Shown here: positions 44,731 to 54,007 of the stretch, in pieces
Layout of the letters: each line of letters opens with the position of its first letter
Position numbering within the stretch: position 1 is the first letter of the stretch
Source of the DNA: Actinophytocola sp044466355
GTDB lineage: Bacteria; Actinomycetota; Actinomycetes; Mycobacteriales; Pseudonocardiaceae
Reading direction: 5' to 3'
Assembly (NCBI RefSeq): GCF_044466355.1
Contig: NZ_JBITMQ010000015.1
Location: 1 to 64,000 of the forward strand
DNA length: 64,000 bases
Position numbers and translations under genes: made by a program
Notes under the pieces: generated by a model
Seen by the model: only the letters and a program-made list of their open reading frames with translations
What the model was told of the DNA's origin: nothing
Databases searched by the model: none

Positions 44731-45874
44731 ACGCCGCCGCCAGCCTGCGCATGCCCTCGACGATCTCCTCCGGTGGGTTCGTCGTGAACGACAGGCGCAT
44801 GGTGGCCGTGTCCGGTGTCGTCGCGAAGAACGGGGCACCGGGGACGAACGCGACGTTGTGGTCCAGCGCGTTACGGAGCAGGTCGGCCGTGTCGACCGGC
44901 CCGAGCAGGCGCAGCCACACGAACATGCCGCCGTCCGGGTCCGACCACACCGTGCCCGCGGGCACGGTGTCCGGGAGCGCCGCGATCATCGTGTCGCGGC
45001 GTTCCCGGTAGGCGGCGCACAGGCCGGCCACGTGCCGGTCCAGGTCGACGCCGGTCAGGTACGCGGCCGCGGCGGCCTGGTCGATCGTGCTCGTGTGCAG
45101 GTCGGCGGCCTGCTTCGCGATCACCGCGGCGGGCATCAGCGACCGCGGCGCCCGCAGCCAGCCCAGCCGCAGGCCGGGCGCGCCGATCTTCGACAGGCTG
45201 CCGAGGTGCAGCACCTTGTCCCCGTACGTCGCGAGTTGCGGCACCGGCTCGCCCCGGTAGCGCAGCTCGCCGTACGGGTCGTCCTCCACCACCCACACGT
45301 CGTGCTGTTCGGCCAGCGCGGCGATCTCCCGCCGACGGGACGCGGGCAGCGTCCGGCCGCTCGGGTTCGCGAACGTCGCCACCACGTACACGAGCGTCGG
45401 GCGGTCGCGCTCCAGCACCTCCGCGAGCGCCGACGGGACCATGCCGTGCTCGTCGCTGGCGACCGGCACGACCCGCGCGCCCGCGAGCTGGAAGCACTGC
45501 AGGGCCGCCAGGTAGGTGGGTTCCTCGACCGCCACGACGTCGCCCGGTTCGAGCAGCGCGGTCGTCACCAACGTCAGTGCCTGCTGCGAACCGGTGGTGA
45601 CGAGCAGGTCGCTGTCGGCGGTCGGCAGGCCGCGGCGCGTCATCCGCTCGGCGAGCACGCCGCGCAGCACGGGGTTGCCCTCGGTCGTGGCGTACTGGAG
45701 GTTGCGACGGTCCTCCGCGGCCTTCGCGAACGCGTCCCGCCAACCGTCCACATCGAACAGTTCGGGTGCGGGAAGCCCGCCCGCGAACGAGATCACCTCC
45801 GGCCGCTGCGTCAGCGCGAGGAGATCACGGACAGGCGAACTCTTCACACCCTGGAGCCGACGAGCCGGAGACAT
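44699..45874 (-). CDS. PLP-dependent aminotransferase (class I/II, LysN-like)
   Basis: A 391-residue fold-type I aminotransferase. Motifs are ISFAGGLPAPELF near residue 29, TTGSQQALTLVTTALLEPGD, VVEDDPYGELRY near residue 195 and the PLP lysine in HLGSLSKIGAPGLRLGW near residue 233. The sequence resembles 2-aminoadipate and aromatic aminotransferases (LysN/ARO8-like). There is no attached DNA-binding domain, so it is not a MocR regulator. Confidence 0.9.
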   Translation of the reverse strand: MSPARRLQGVKSSPVRDLLALTQRPEVISFAGGLPAPELFDVDGWRDAFAKAAEDRRNLQYATTEGNPVLRGVLAERMTRRGLPTADSDLLVTTGSQQALTLVTTALLEPGDVVAVEEPTYLAALQCFQLAGARVVPVASDEHGMVPSALAEVLERDRPTLVYVVATFANPSGRTLPASRRREIAALAEQHDVWVVEDDPYGELRYRGEPVPQLATYGDKVLHLGSLSKIGAPGLRLGWLRAPRSLMPAAVIAKQAADLHTSTIDQAAAAAYLTGVDLDRHVAGLCAAYRERRDTMIAALPDTVPAGTVWSDPDGGMFVWLRLLGPVDTADLLRNALDHNVAFVPGAPFFATTPDTATMRLSFTTNPPEEIVEGMRRLAAAFTSPSAAGGR

Positions 45875-45990
45875 GCCGCGATGTTAACGAACGCTCACGT
45901 CAGGCTGCCAGTACCAGCCCACAGGGCGGGACGCCGGGGTGGCTGGTTGGATGAACCGGTACGCCGGAAGCACAACCAAGGAGGAAACGC

Positions 45991-46365
45991 ATGGCGCTCG
46001 AGAAGCCCGTGGTCGACCCCGTCGAGGGCCCTGCCCCGGCCGACCTGGTCGTCGAGGACATCACCGTGGGCGACGGCGACGAGGCGAAGCCCGGTCAGAG
46101 CGTGAGCGTCCACTACGTCGGCGTCGCGCACTCGAACGGTGAGCAGTTCGACGCGTCGTGGGATCGCGGCGCACCGTTCAGCTTCCCGCTCGGCGCGGGC
46201 CGCGTGATCGCGGGCTGGGACCGCGGCGTGGCGGGCATGAAGGTCGGCGGCCGCCGTCGGCTGGTCATCCCGCCGCACCTCGGCTACGGCGACCGCGGCG
46301 CGGGCGGGGCGATCAAGGGCGGCGAGACCCTGATCTTCGTAGTGGACCTGCTCGGCGTGCAGTAG
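45991..46365 (+). CDS. FKBP-type peptidyl-prolyl isomerase
   Basis: A 124-residue single-domain FKBP: SVHYVGVAHSNGEQFDASWD, GAPFSFPLGAGRVIAGWDRG, then GGRRRLVIPPHLGYGDRGAG and FVVDLLGV. All active-site aromatic and Asp positions are present. There is no signal peptide, so it acts in the cytoplasm as a folding helper. ATG with a GGAGG site upstream. Confidence 0.95.
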   Translation: MALEKPVVDPVEGPAPADLVVEDITVGDGDEAKPGQSVSVHYVGVAHSNGEQFDASWDRGAPFSFPLGAGRVIAGWDRGVAGMKVGGRRRLVIPPHLGYGDRGAGGAIKGGETLIFVVDLLGVQ

Positions 46366-46482
46366 CCCGGGACCAGAGCTTGCCATTTGGATCTTTGTGC
46401 GACGTCTTGGCCTGATCAGCGGTTACCTCACAACCACCGACCACCCGCGGTCAGCTGGTGACGCCGGGTCGGGCCAACACGT

Positions 46483-47247
46483 TCAGATCCGGGGATGCGG
46501 GCTGGTCAGCAGTCTGTCCATGATCGGCCACAACGTCAGCGGGTTCTCGACGTGGACGTTGTGGCCGGTCGCGGGCAGCACCACCCCGTCCGGGTCGACC
46601 GCCTGCAGCTGGTCGGGCGGGCACATCGGGTCCCGCTCCCCCGCCGCCAGGATCGTCGTGCCCTTCGCGGCCGCGAGCAGCGCGGGCACGTCCGGCGCGC
46701 CGACCCCGAACGCCTTCGGGTCCACCGCGACCCGCCAGCCGTCAGGCCCCTCGACCACGCCCGCGTCGGCACGCGGTGAGTCCGGCGTCACGAGCCCGAC
46801 CAGCCCGGAAACCTTCAGCCAGCGGTCGACGGCGTCGGCACGCGTGGCGAACACCCGTTCGGGCTTGGCCGCGACCTCGGCCGCCTTCGCCAGCTCGGCT
46901 TGCGACCAGTTCAGCTTGATGCCGACCCCGCACGCACCCGTGACCTCGAACCCGTAGCTGCCGTCGGTCAGCATCAGCGCCAGCACGCCGCCGAGCGAGT
47001 GGCCGAGCACCACCACCTGCCGACCGGACGGCACCAGTTCGGCGACCGCGGCCGCCATCGACGCGAACGTGTACTCGTCGAGCCGGTCCGACCGGCCGTG
47101 GCCGGGCAGGTCGGGGGCCAGCGTCTCCCCCGGCCAGTTGCGCTCGAGCAGGTCGTGCCAGACCTCGCCGGTCGCGCCGAGGCCGTGGAGCAGGAGCAGG
47201 ACGGGGTCGCCGCCGACGTCGTGCCGGGCGAGGTGCAGGTTCGTCAC
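46483..47247 (-). CDS. Alpha/beta-fold hydrolase
   Basis: A 254-residue hydrolase: LLLLHGLGATGEVWHDL gives the oxyanion loop, VVLGHSLGGVLAL the nucleophile Ser near residue 90, GERDPMCPP the Asp and ATGHNVHVENP the His. Substrate unknown. Start GTG 47247, divergent from the P450 with only 31 nt between, so the two may share control. Confidence 0.87.
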   Translation of the reverse strand: MTNLHLARHDVGGDPVLLLLHGLGATGEVWHDLLERNWPGETLAPDLPGHGRSDRLDEYTFASMAAAVAELVPSGRQVVVLGHSLGGVLALMLTDGSYGFEVTGACGVGIKLNWSQAELAKAAEVAAKPERVFATRADAVDRWLKVSGLVGLVTPDSPRADAGVVEGPDGWRVAVDPKAFGVGAPDVPALLAAAKGTTILAAGERDPMCPPDQLQAVDPDGVVLPATGHNVHVENPLTLWPIMDRLLTSPHPRI

Positions 47248-47278
47248 ACCTGTAGATCGTGCCGCATGACGGGCCAGA

Positions 47279-48574
47279 ATGGTGGTCGTGCCGACCGACA
47301 CCGCTGTCCTCGTCAACCCCGACACCTACCTGACCGGCGTGCCGCACGACGTGTTCGCGCGGCTGCGTGCCGAGGCCGCGGTCGTGTGGATGGCCGAACC
47401 GGCGGTGCCGCCGTGGCCGGAAGGGCCCGGGTTCTGGGGCGTGGTGCGGCACGCGGAGATCAAACAGGTCATGCGGGACCCGGCCACGTTCTCCTCCTAC
47501 GCGCGGGCCACGCAGATCGTCGACCCGCCGGACGACGTGGCGCTCGCGTTCGTCCGCCAGATGATGCTCAACCAGGACCCGCCCGCGCACTCGCGGCTGC
47601 GGAAGATGCTGACCCGCGCGTTCACCCCGAAGGCCATCGCGCGGCTGGAGGACCGGATCACCGGGTGGGCGAACGAACTGGTCGACCGGGTCGCCGACGA
47701 CGGCCGGTGCGACTTCGCGGAACTGGCCGCCGACCTGCCGCTGCGCACCCTCGCCGAGATCTTCGGTGTGCCGCACGAGGACCGCTGGCTGATGTACGAC
47801 TGGAGCAACCGGGTCATCGGCTACCAGGACCGGGAGTACGCGGTCAGCGCGAAGGCGAGCGCGGAGGGCTCGACGGAGATGGCGCGGCGTGCCATGGCGC
47901 TGCGCCCCGAACCGGACGAGCACGGGCTGCTGCCCGACCAGCGAACTCGCGAAGGCATGCCGGACCTCTACGCCTACGCCCACGACCTCGCCGAGCACAA
48001 GCGCCGTGTGCCCGGCGACGACGTGCTGACGAACCTCGTCGCCGAGGGCATCACGACCGGCGAGTTCGAGAACATGTTCTGGCTGTTTTCCGTGGCGGGC
48101 AACGAAACCCTGCGCAACGCGCTCCCTGGTGGCATGCACACCCTGCTGTCCCATGTGGACGAATACCGGAAACTTGTGCGGGACCGGGCTTTGCTGCCGG
48201 GCGCGGTCGAGGAGATGCTGCGCTGGTGGTCACCGGTGATGCGGTTCCGGCGCACGGCCACGACCGACACGGTGCTGGGCGGTCAGGAGATCCGCGCCGG
48301 GGACAAGGTGGTCGTGTGGTTCTCGTCCGGCAACCGGGACGAGCGCGTGTTCCCCGACCCGGACACGTTCGACGTGACCCGAACGCAGAACGACCACCTG
48401 AGCTTCGGTCACGGCCCGCACTACTGCATCGGCGCGCACCTGGCGAAGGTGCAGATGCGGGCGCTGTTCACGGCCGTGATCGACCGACTGGGCGAGGTAG
48501 AGCCCGCCGGTGAGGTCGTGCGGCTGCGGTCGAACTTCCAGCACGGCGTGAAACACCTGCCGATCGCGTGGTGA
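47279..48574 (+). CDS. Cytochrome P450
   Basis: A 431-residue soluble bacterial P450. The I-helix segment is WLFSVAGNETLRNALPG, the ExxR is in EEMLRWWSP and the heme-binding loop is LSFGHGPHYCIGAHLAKVQM with the ligand Cys near residue 382. The overall pattern (DPPAHSRLRKMLTRAFTP) resembles CYP124/125/142-like steroid and fatty acid hydroxylases of actinomycetes. No ferredoxin gene is adjacent. Terminated by the hairpin at 48580. Confidence 0.95.
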   Translation: MVVVPTDTAVLVNPDTYLTGVPHDVFARLRAEAAVVWMAEPAVPPWPEGPGFWGVVRHAEIKQVMRDPATFSSYARATQIVDPPDDVALAFVRQMMLNQDPPAHSRLRKMLTRAFTPKAIARLEDRITGWANELVDRVADDGRCDFAELAADLPLRTLAEIFGVPHEDRWLMYDWSNRVIGYQDREYAVSAKASAEGSTEMARRAMALRPEPDEHGLLPDQRTREGMPDLYAYAHDLAEHKRRVPGDDVLTNLVAEGITTGEFENMFWLFSVAGNETLRNALPGGMHTLLSHVDEYRKLVRDRALLPGAVEEMLRWWSPVMRFRRTATTDTVLGGQEIRAGDKVVVWFSSGNRDERVFPDPDTFDVTRTQNDHLSFGHGPHYCIGAHLAKVQMRALFTAVIDRLGEVEPAGEVVRLRSNFQHGVKHLPIAW

Positions 48575-48579
48575 AAGGC

Positions 48580-48612
48580 GGTGCTTTCCCCCGGGGAGCA
48601 AGGGAAAGCACC
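48580..48612. terminator. Bidirectional terminator
   Basis: A perfect 11-bp stem GGTGCTTTCCC/GGGAAAGCACC with an 11-nt loop lies between the convergent P450 and secreted peptidase genes. Confidence 0.85.
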
Positions 48613-48623
48613 ACCGGCTCCAC

Positions 48624-49172
48624 CTAGCAACCCCCGCAGTTGTAGTACGTGACGTCCCAGTGGTTGCTTTCCAGGAAGTAGATGTTCCCGGACCCGGACC
48701 GCCACTTGTTGCCACCGATGTAGGTGAAGTTGTTGCGGATGTAGTTGCCGACGCAGGTGTAGAGGCTGTAGTCGAGTTTGTAGCCGTTCCAGTGGCTGTA
48801 CGTGCCGCTGGCGTGCCCGACCTCCGTGCCACCGGTGATGTTCAGCGCGCAGCCGCTCGCCGACTTGAGCGTCTGCGCACCCTGGATGGTGGCCAGGTTG
48901 ACCTGCTCGAACGACGTGCAGGTCGAGTTGTAGCGGTCACTGCAGTTGCCACTGGACGACCAGGTGATGCCGGACGACCGCAGCATCGACGTGGCCTGCG
49001 AGTGGCTCAGCTTCGTGACGTACGGCCCGACGTCGGCGGCCGCGGCCGGGCGGTCGAAGACCGGGTCGACCTCCTTGGGCTGCGCCGATCCCTGCGCGGC
49101 CGTGGCGGTGAACAACAGGGCGGTGGCCGCCGAGACGGCCGTGACGAGCGCTCGGACCACGATTTTTCGCAT
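48624..49172 (-). CDS. Secreted M15-like metallopeptidase, cysteine-rich
   Basis: A 182-residue exported protein with a signal peptide (MRKIVVRALVTAVSAATALL, cleaved near AAQGSA). The mature part has SHWNGYKLDY (H127-x6-D134) and LESNHWDV (E168-x2-H171), the spacing of the zinc ligands and catalytic Glu in M15/VanX-type peptidases. Six cysteines (77, 85, 108, 140, 179, 182) suggest disulfides. Expected action is cleavage of peptidoglycan peptides outside the cell. The family call rests on motifs only. Confidence 0.65.
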   Translation of the reverse strand: MRKIVVRALVTAVSAATALLFTATAAQGSAQPKEVDPVFDRPAAAADVGPYVTKLSHSQATSMLRSSGITWSSSGNCSDRYNSTCTSFEQVNLATIQGAQTLKSASGCALNITGGTEVGHASGTYSHWNGYKLDYSLYTCVGNYIRNNFTYIGGNKWRSGSGNIYFLESNHWDVTYYNCGGC

Positions 49173-49272
49173 GGCGGAATCTCCGTTCCACAGGCAGGGC
49201 CACGCGGGCGGGGATGAGCAGGGGCCACGCACCCGCGGGCGGTAGAACGCTTTCGCCAGCCGACGTTAGTAG

Positions 49273-50766
49273 TTACTGACCAGATGTCATAGTGCTGGAT
49301 GAGAAATTTTCCAACTCGACATTCCCATGGTTCCCAATACGTCCACGGCGTTCCGCGACCGCCAGCGCGAGGGCGATCAGGATCAGCGCGACCGCGACGA
49401 GCATCGCCACCGCGAACCCGAAGGCGGGTGCCCCCGCGGCACTCGCCACGGCGTGGAACACCGCCGCGAGGAGCGCCGTGCCGACCGCCGTGCCGATCCG
49501 CTGCCCGGTCTGCAGCACCCCGCTCGCGACCCCGGCCATGCGGTCCGGCACGCACGCGAGCGTGAGCGTGGTGTTCGGCGAGATCACCGCGCCGCCGCCG
49601 ATCCCGGCCACCAGCAGCGGAAACTGGATCGCCCAGATCAGGTGCTCGCGGCCGACGGTCACCCCGAGCAGCGCCACCGCGCCGAGGCCGACGGCGGCGA
49701 GCGCCAGCCCGGTGATCGTCACCCGCCTGCCGAACCGGTCGACGTGCCTGCCCGCCACCCACGACGACACCGCCGAGCCCAGCGAGAACGGCGTGACCGC
49801 GAGCCCGGACTCCAGCGGCGTGAGGCCCAGGTCGGACTGGAGGTACACGGCGAACACCAGCCAGATGCCGGCGAACCCGCAGAAGTACACGGCGACGATC
49901 GTCGCCCCGGACGGGTAGCCGGGGGTCGCGGTGAACAGCCGCGTGTCCACCAGCGGCACCCGCGCGGCCGCCCGCCTGCGCCGCTCCCACCGCAGGAACG
50001 CCCAGCCCAGCGGCAGCGCGACCACGAACAGCCACCAGAACCGGCGGATCCCGTCCGACTCGGACAGCACCACCGGGAACAGCACGCACAACACGGTGAG
50101 CCCCAGCAACAGGACGCCGCCGTAGTCGATGTCGGCGCGGGTGGTTCGGCGTGGCGTCCTCGGCACCAGCAGCAGCGCGAGCGCGATCGTCAGCAGGCCG
50201 ACCGGCAGGTTCACGAGGAACACCCAGCGCCAGCCGTCCGGCTCACCGGCGACACCGAGGATGAACCCGCCGATCACCGGTCCCGCCGCCGTGGACAGGC
50301 CGATGGTGGCGCCGAGCAGGCCAAACGCCCTGCCGCGCTCCGCGCCGCGGAACAGGTCCTGGATCAGCCCGCCGTTCTGCGGGGTGACCAGCCCGGCGAC
50401 GAGGCCCTGCAGCAGCCGCGCGACCACCAGCAGAGTCAGAGTCGGCGCGAGCCCGGCGAACACGCTCGTCGCGACGAACCCGGTCAGCGCGACCAGGTAC
50501 ATGTTGCGCCGCCCGAACGCGTCGCCGAGCCGCCCGCCCGCCACCAACGCCAGCCCGAACGTGAGCGGGTAGCCAGACACCACCCACTGCACGCCGCTTT
50601 CCGACGTGCCGAGCCCCTGCTGGATGGACGGGATCGCGACGGTCACGATGCTCACGTCGAGCAGGATCATGAACCCACCCGCGAGCGTCACGACCAGCGC
50701 ACGCCACCGGCGCGGATCAGTGCCCGGCTCGTACTCGGTCGGCTGCGTCGATGCTCGGCTCACCAC
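49273..50766 (-). CDS. DHA2-family MFS drug exporter
   Basis: A 497-residue proton antiporter with about 14 transmembrane helices (EmrB/QacA type). Motif A is GGRLGDAFGRRNMYLV, motif C lies in GATIGLSTAAGPVIGGFIL, and the N-terminal LDVSIVTVAIPSIQQGLG is diagnostic for DHA2. GTG start at 50766. No regulator is adjacent. Substrate unknown. Confidence 0.93.
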   Translation of the reverse strand: MVSRASTQPTEYEPGTDPRRWRALVVTLAGGFMILLDVSIVTVAIPSIQQGLGTSESGVQWVVSGYPLTFGLALVAGGRLGDAFGRRNMYLVALTGFVATSVFAGLAPTLTLLVVARLLQGLVAGLVTPQNGGLIQDLFRGAERGRAFGLLGATIGLSTAAGPVIGGFILGVAGEPDGWRWVFLVNLPVGLLTIALALLLVPRTPRRTTRADIDYGGVLLLGLTVLCVLFPVVLSESDGIRRFWWLFVVALPLGWAFLRWERRRRAAARVPLVDTRLFTATPGYPSGATIVAVYFCGFAGIWLVFAVYLQSDLGLTPLESGLAVTPFSLGSAVSSWVAGRHVDRFGRRVTITGLALAAVGLGAVALLGVTVGREHLIWAIQFPLLVAGIGGGAVISPNTTLTLACVPDRMAGVASGVLQTGQRIGTAVGTALLAAVFHAVASAAGAPAFGFAVAMLVAVALILIALALAVAERRGRIGNHGNVELENFSSSTMTSGQ

Positions 50767-50808
50767 TGATGTCTACCCACATCGGCGCGCGAGTACCACC
50801 CGTGGTGA

Positions 50809-52785
50809 TCAGGTGAAGGGCACCCACGCCAGCTGACGGAGCGAGTCGAGGTCGCACACCAGCATGCCCGCCTCCGACACCGTCCACAGCTCGGTGCCGA
50901 TCACCATCGCCCTGCGCGGCACCACCGAACCGCCGTACCGGTCGGAGGTGTGGGCGAGCATCCCGGCCTGGCGGAACGTGTTCCCCTCCAGCCTCAGCAC
51001 CAGCGCGCCACCCGCGGCCTGGTCCGGCGGGCCGTCCACGACCACGCCGCCGCGGACCGGGAGGACCAGCAAACCCTTGTCCGGCCAGTAGAGGAAGGCG
51101 TGCGCATCACCCTCCACTTCGGTCCACGAGTTCTCCAGGTGGTACTGCGCGAGCCTGCGCGCACCGGCCGGATCGGTCGTGTCGAAGAGGGAGATCTGCG
51201 CGCCGGTCGTGCGGCCGGTCGTGTCTGCCTCCTGGCCGACGCCGATCAGCCTGCCCTCGCCCGCGCCGTGCAGGTAGGCGGAGTAGCCGGTGATCTTCAG
51301 CTCGCCGGTCACCTTCGGCGCGGCCGGGTCCGTGAGGTCCACTGTGTACAGCGGGTCGGTCTGCCGGAACGTCACCACGTACGCGGTGGTGCCGAAGTAG
51401 CGGACCGCGTAGATCCGTTCCCCCACCCCGAGTCCGTCGACGTGACCGACCGCGCCGAGCCTGTTCCCGTTGCGCCGCAACACGGTGATCATGCTCTCGG
51501 AGCCTCGCGCGCCCGACTTCGTGGTCGCGACGCGCAGGTGACCGTCGTGTTCGGACAGTGAGTACTGGTTGAGCAGCACCCCGTCCACCCGGCCCGAGGC
51601 CACGTGCACCGGCTTGCCCGCGCCGGAGACGTCGAACTGGTACAGCTCGGTCTGCCCGCCGTCGACCCGGCCCGCGCGGATGCCGTGCGCCACGTGGTCG
51701 TCGGCGACGTAGAGGTTCGCGCCCGTGCCGTACACGGTGTCGCCGTCGGCGACGATCGTCACCGGGTCGCCCCTGCCGAGGTCCTTCGTGAGGTCGAACG
51801 TGAGCACCGTCAGCATGGCGGTGGCCGTGTAGTCGACCGGGTGGTGCACGTCCGCGCAGTCGGTCAGCTGCCCGGTCGTGGTGCCCGTTCCGGTCTTCAG
51901 CCGGTAGGTCGGCAGCCAGTCGTCGATGGCCGAGCTGGTCACCACGTCCTTGTTGGCGAGCACGGCCTCGGTGTCGTTCTCGTCGTGGACCGAGTTGCGG
52001 AACTCGAGCCGGGGCACCGAACGCACGACGACGCGGGCGACGTTCCCGACCTGGCGGGCGTCGAGATAGTTGCCGTCGAGCGACAGGGTGCCGAGGACCC
52101 TGCCCGCACCGGTGAGGTCGACGAGCGTGAGCGTCGACGCGTACGGGAACGTGTCGGTCGGCGCGGGTTTGCCCCGCGGCATCGGCTCGCCCGGTGCGAT
52201 CGCCACGCCGTCCTCCGCGACGGCGCCGCCGCCGGACATGACGAGCGCGCGGTCACCCGCGAGGAGGAGCTGGGTCGCGTGCCCGGACTCCAGCGGCACG
52301 GCCGCGGTCTGCTCCCGGGTCGCGACGTCCACGACGCGGAGCGTCCCGTCCGCGACGCTGACCACCCGCGTGCCGTCGGTCTTCACGAGATCGGGCTCGT
52401 CGACGCCCTTCTCGTGCACGTTCGTCGTCGAGTGCTCCCGGGGGGCCGACTCCTTCGCGGCCGTGCCCTCGCCCGGCGCGGCGTTGGGAGCGGCGGCGCG
52501 CTCGCCATCGGCCGGGATGGCGCCGTCCTCGACGACGCGCGGACCCTGGTCGAGCCCGTACTGGGTGACCCGCGGCAGGACCCGCGACTTCATCTCCGCG
52601 AGCGCCGTCTCGCAGGTGTCGAAGGCGACGAGGCTGATCTCGTGCCGCTGAGGCGGCCCGCCGGGTTCGGTGCCGTCGTCGGACGTGCCGGTGACCAGGG
52701 CGGCGATCGTCACGCCCGCCGCGAGGGCCGTCACCACCGCCGCGGTCAGCATGAGCCGCGGGCGCTTTGATAAGTCGTGCTCCAT
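50809..52785 (-). CDS. Beta-propeller domain protein (PF09826 type), membrane-anchored
   Basis: A 658-residue protein with an N-terminal signal anchor (LMLTAAVVTALAAGVTIAAL). The hallmark HEKGVDEPDLVKTDGTRVVS near residue 125 is followed by repeated beta-propeller blades through to the C-terminus. The large extracytoplasmic domain probably binds ligands or proteins; no enzyme activity is known for the family. ATG 52785 is chosen since longer readings add non-homologous sequence. Divergent from the uridine-kinase-like gene. Confidence 0.88.
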   Translation of the reverse strand: MEHDLSKRPRLMLTAAVVTALAAGVTIAALVTGTSDDGTEPGGPPQRHEISLVAFDTCETALAEMKSRVLPRVTQYGLDQGPRVVEDGAIPADGERAAAPNAAPGEGTAAKESAPREHSTTNVHEKGVDEPDLVKTDGTRVVSVADGTLRVVDVATREQTAAVPLESGHATQLLLAGDRALVMSGGGAVAEDGVAIAPGEPMPRGKPAPTDTFPYASTLTLVDLTGAGRVLGTLSLDGNYLDARQVGNVARVVVRSVPRLEFRNSVHDENDTEAVLANKDVVTSSAIDDWLPTYRLKTGTGTTTGQLTDCADVHHPVDYTATAMLTVLTFDLTKDLGRGDPVTIVADGDTVYGTGANLYVADDHVAHGIRAGRVDGGQTELYQFDVSGAGKPVHVASGRVDGVLLNQYSLSEHDGHLRVATTKSGARGSESMITVLRRNGNRLGAVGHVDGLGVGERIYAVRYFGTTAYVVTFRQTDPLYTVDLTDPAAPKVTGELKITGYSAYLHGAGEGRLIGVGQEADTTGRTTGAQISLFDTTDPAGARRLAQYHLENSWTEVEGDAHAFLYWPDKGLLVLPVRGGVVVDGPPDQAAGGALVLRLEGNTFRQAGMLAHTSDRYGGSVVPRRAMVIGTELWTVSEAGMLVCDLDSLRQLAWVPFT

Positions 52786-52873
52786 GACGCCAGGACGGAC
52801 CATCCGGGCGATCGGGTTGCTCGTTCGGGCGGAAGACCTTGGAAAACCGCCGACCACGCGGTTCACTGACGTA

Positions 52874-53533
52874 ATGCATCCCTGCCAGCACGTCGCGGAA
52901 GCGATCCTCGCGCTGCCGGCCGACCGCGTCCGGCGGGTCGCGATCGACGGGGTGGACGGCGCGGGCAAGACCCACTTCGCCGACGCGCTCGGCACGGAAC
53001 TGTCCGGCCGCGGCGCCCACGTGATCCGCGCGTCGGCGGACGGCTTCCTGAACCCGCCGCGCACGAGACACCGCCGGGGCCGCGACTCCCCCGAGGGCTA
53101 CTACCGAGACTCGTTCGACTACGGCCGGATGTGCCGCCTGCTGCTCGACCCGCTGAGCCCGGGCGGCAACGGCGAGTACATCCGCGCCGTGTACGACGTG
53201 CACCGCGAACGCGAGGTACGACTGCTGCCGGAGCTCGCACCCGACGACGCGATCCTCATCGTCGACGGCATCTTCACCCACCGCGACGAGCTGATCAGGT
53301 ACTGGGACTACTCGGTGTGGCTCGAGGTCCCGTTCGACGTCTCCGTCCCCCGCGGCGCGAGCCGCGGCTACGGCGACCCGAACCCAGCGGCCCCGAAAAA
53401 CCGCCGCTACATAGAAGGCCAACGCCTCTACATGGCCGAGTGCCACCCCCAAACCCGAGCAAAGCTGGTACTCGACAACACAAACCTCACCAACCCAACC
53501 CCAATCCCCCGCGAGTCACGCGCCCAAACATAA
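52874..53533 (+). CDS. Uridine kinase-like P-loop protein
   Basis: A 219-residue kinase with Walker A AIDGVDGAGKTHFADAL near residue 29, DGFLNPPRTRHRRGRDSPEG, and Walker B-like ILIVDGIFTHRDELI. It resembles uridine kinase/phosphoribulokinase-like proteins of actinomycetes. The last 20 or so codons fall in AC-rich sequence containing the CGCGAGTCACGCG element of the adjoining repeat region, so the C-terminus may have been altered by repeat spread. Confidence 0.82.
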   Translation: MHPCQHVAEAILALPADRVRRVAIDGVDGAGKTHFADALGTELSGRGAHVIRASADGFLNPPRTRHRRGRDSPEGYYRDSFDYGRMCRLLLDPLSPGGNGEYIRAVYDVHREREVRLLPELAPDDAILIVDGIFTHRDELIRYWDYSVWLEVPFDVSVPRGASRGYGDPNPAAPKNRRYIEGQRLYMAECHPQTRAKLVLDNTNLTNPTPIPRESRAQT

Positions 53534-53586
53534 CGAGTCACGCCCCCAGGCCATACCAAGCCACACACAACCCCAACCCCCAAACA

Positions 53587-53738
53587 CCGCGAGTCGCGCC
53601 CCAAGACATGGCGAGTCGCGCGGTCAGACATACCGAGTTGTGCGTTTCGTGCAGTTGCCTGCGGGTGCGTGTGCACGAAACCGACAACTCGGTGTGCGTG
53701 AGCGCGCGACTCGCGGTGTTCTGGCGCGCGACTCGCGG
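53587..53738. repeat. Nested inverted-repeat structure (GAGTCGCG elements)
   Basis: Three nested arm pairs lie between convergent genes: 53587-53599 with 53726-53738 (CCGCGAGTCGCGC), 53611-53621 with 53704-53714 (GCGAGTCGCGC), and the core hairpin 53633-53692 (CCGAGTTGT + TTTCGTGC pairing with GCACGAAA + ACAACTCGG). Further GAGTCACGC copies occur at about 53514 and 53535. The region can terminate both genes and looks like a REP/palindromic repeat. Confidence 0.8.
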
Positions 53739-53740
53739 GG

Positions 53741-54007
53741 TTACGGGGTGGGGTCGGCGGGGGTGGGTTCCGGGGTGGTGTGTTCTACCTGGATCTTCCA
53801 GCCGCCTGCCAGGGCCAGGGCCGCGCCCGCGGCCGTCAGGGTCGGGAAGAAGAAGGCCGCGACCACGCCCGCGTTGATCGGGAGGTCGAGGATCTTGCGG
53901 CCGGTCTTGTCGGTCACCACCACGCGGCGGGCGTTGCCTTCGCGGACCAGCTCGGCGATCTTGTCCACCAACGCCTGGATGCCGTTGCCCTCAGCCGCGT
54001 TTCCCAT
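53741..54007 (-). CDS. DUF4342 small membrane protein
   Basis: An 88-residue protein: GIQALVDKIAELVREGNARR, VVVTDKTGRKILDLPINAGV, then a hydrophobic segment VVAAFFFPTLTAAGAALALA. This is the DUF4342 pattern; the function is unknown. Its ATG lies inside the 3' end of the sugar kinase gene (17-bp overlap), so it is co-transcribed with the sugar operon, though a link in function is not evident. Confidence 0.8.
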   Translation of the reverse strand: MGNAAEGNGIQALVDKIAELVREGNARRVVVTDKTGRKILDLPINAGVVAAFFFPTLTAAGAALALAGGWKIQVEHTTPEPTPADPTP

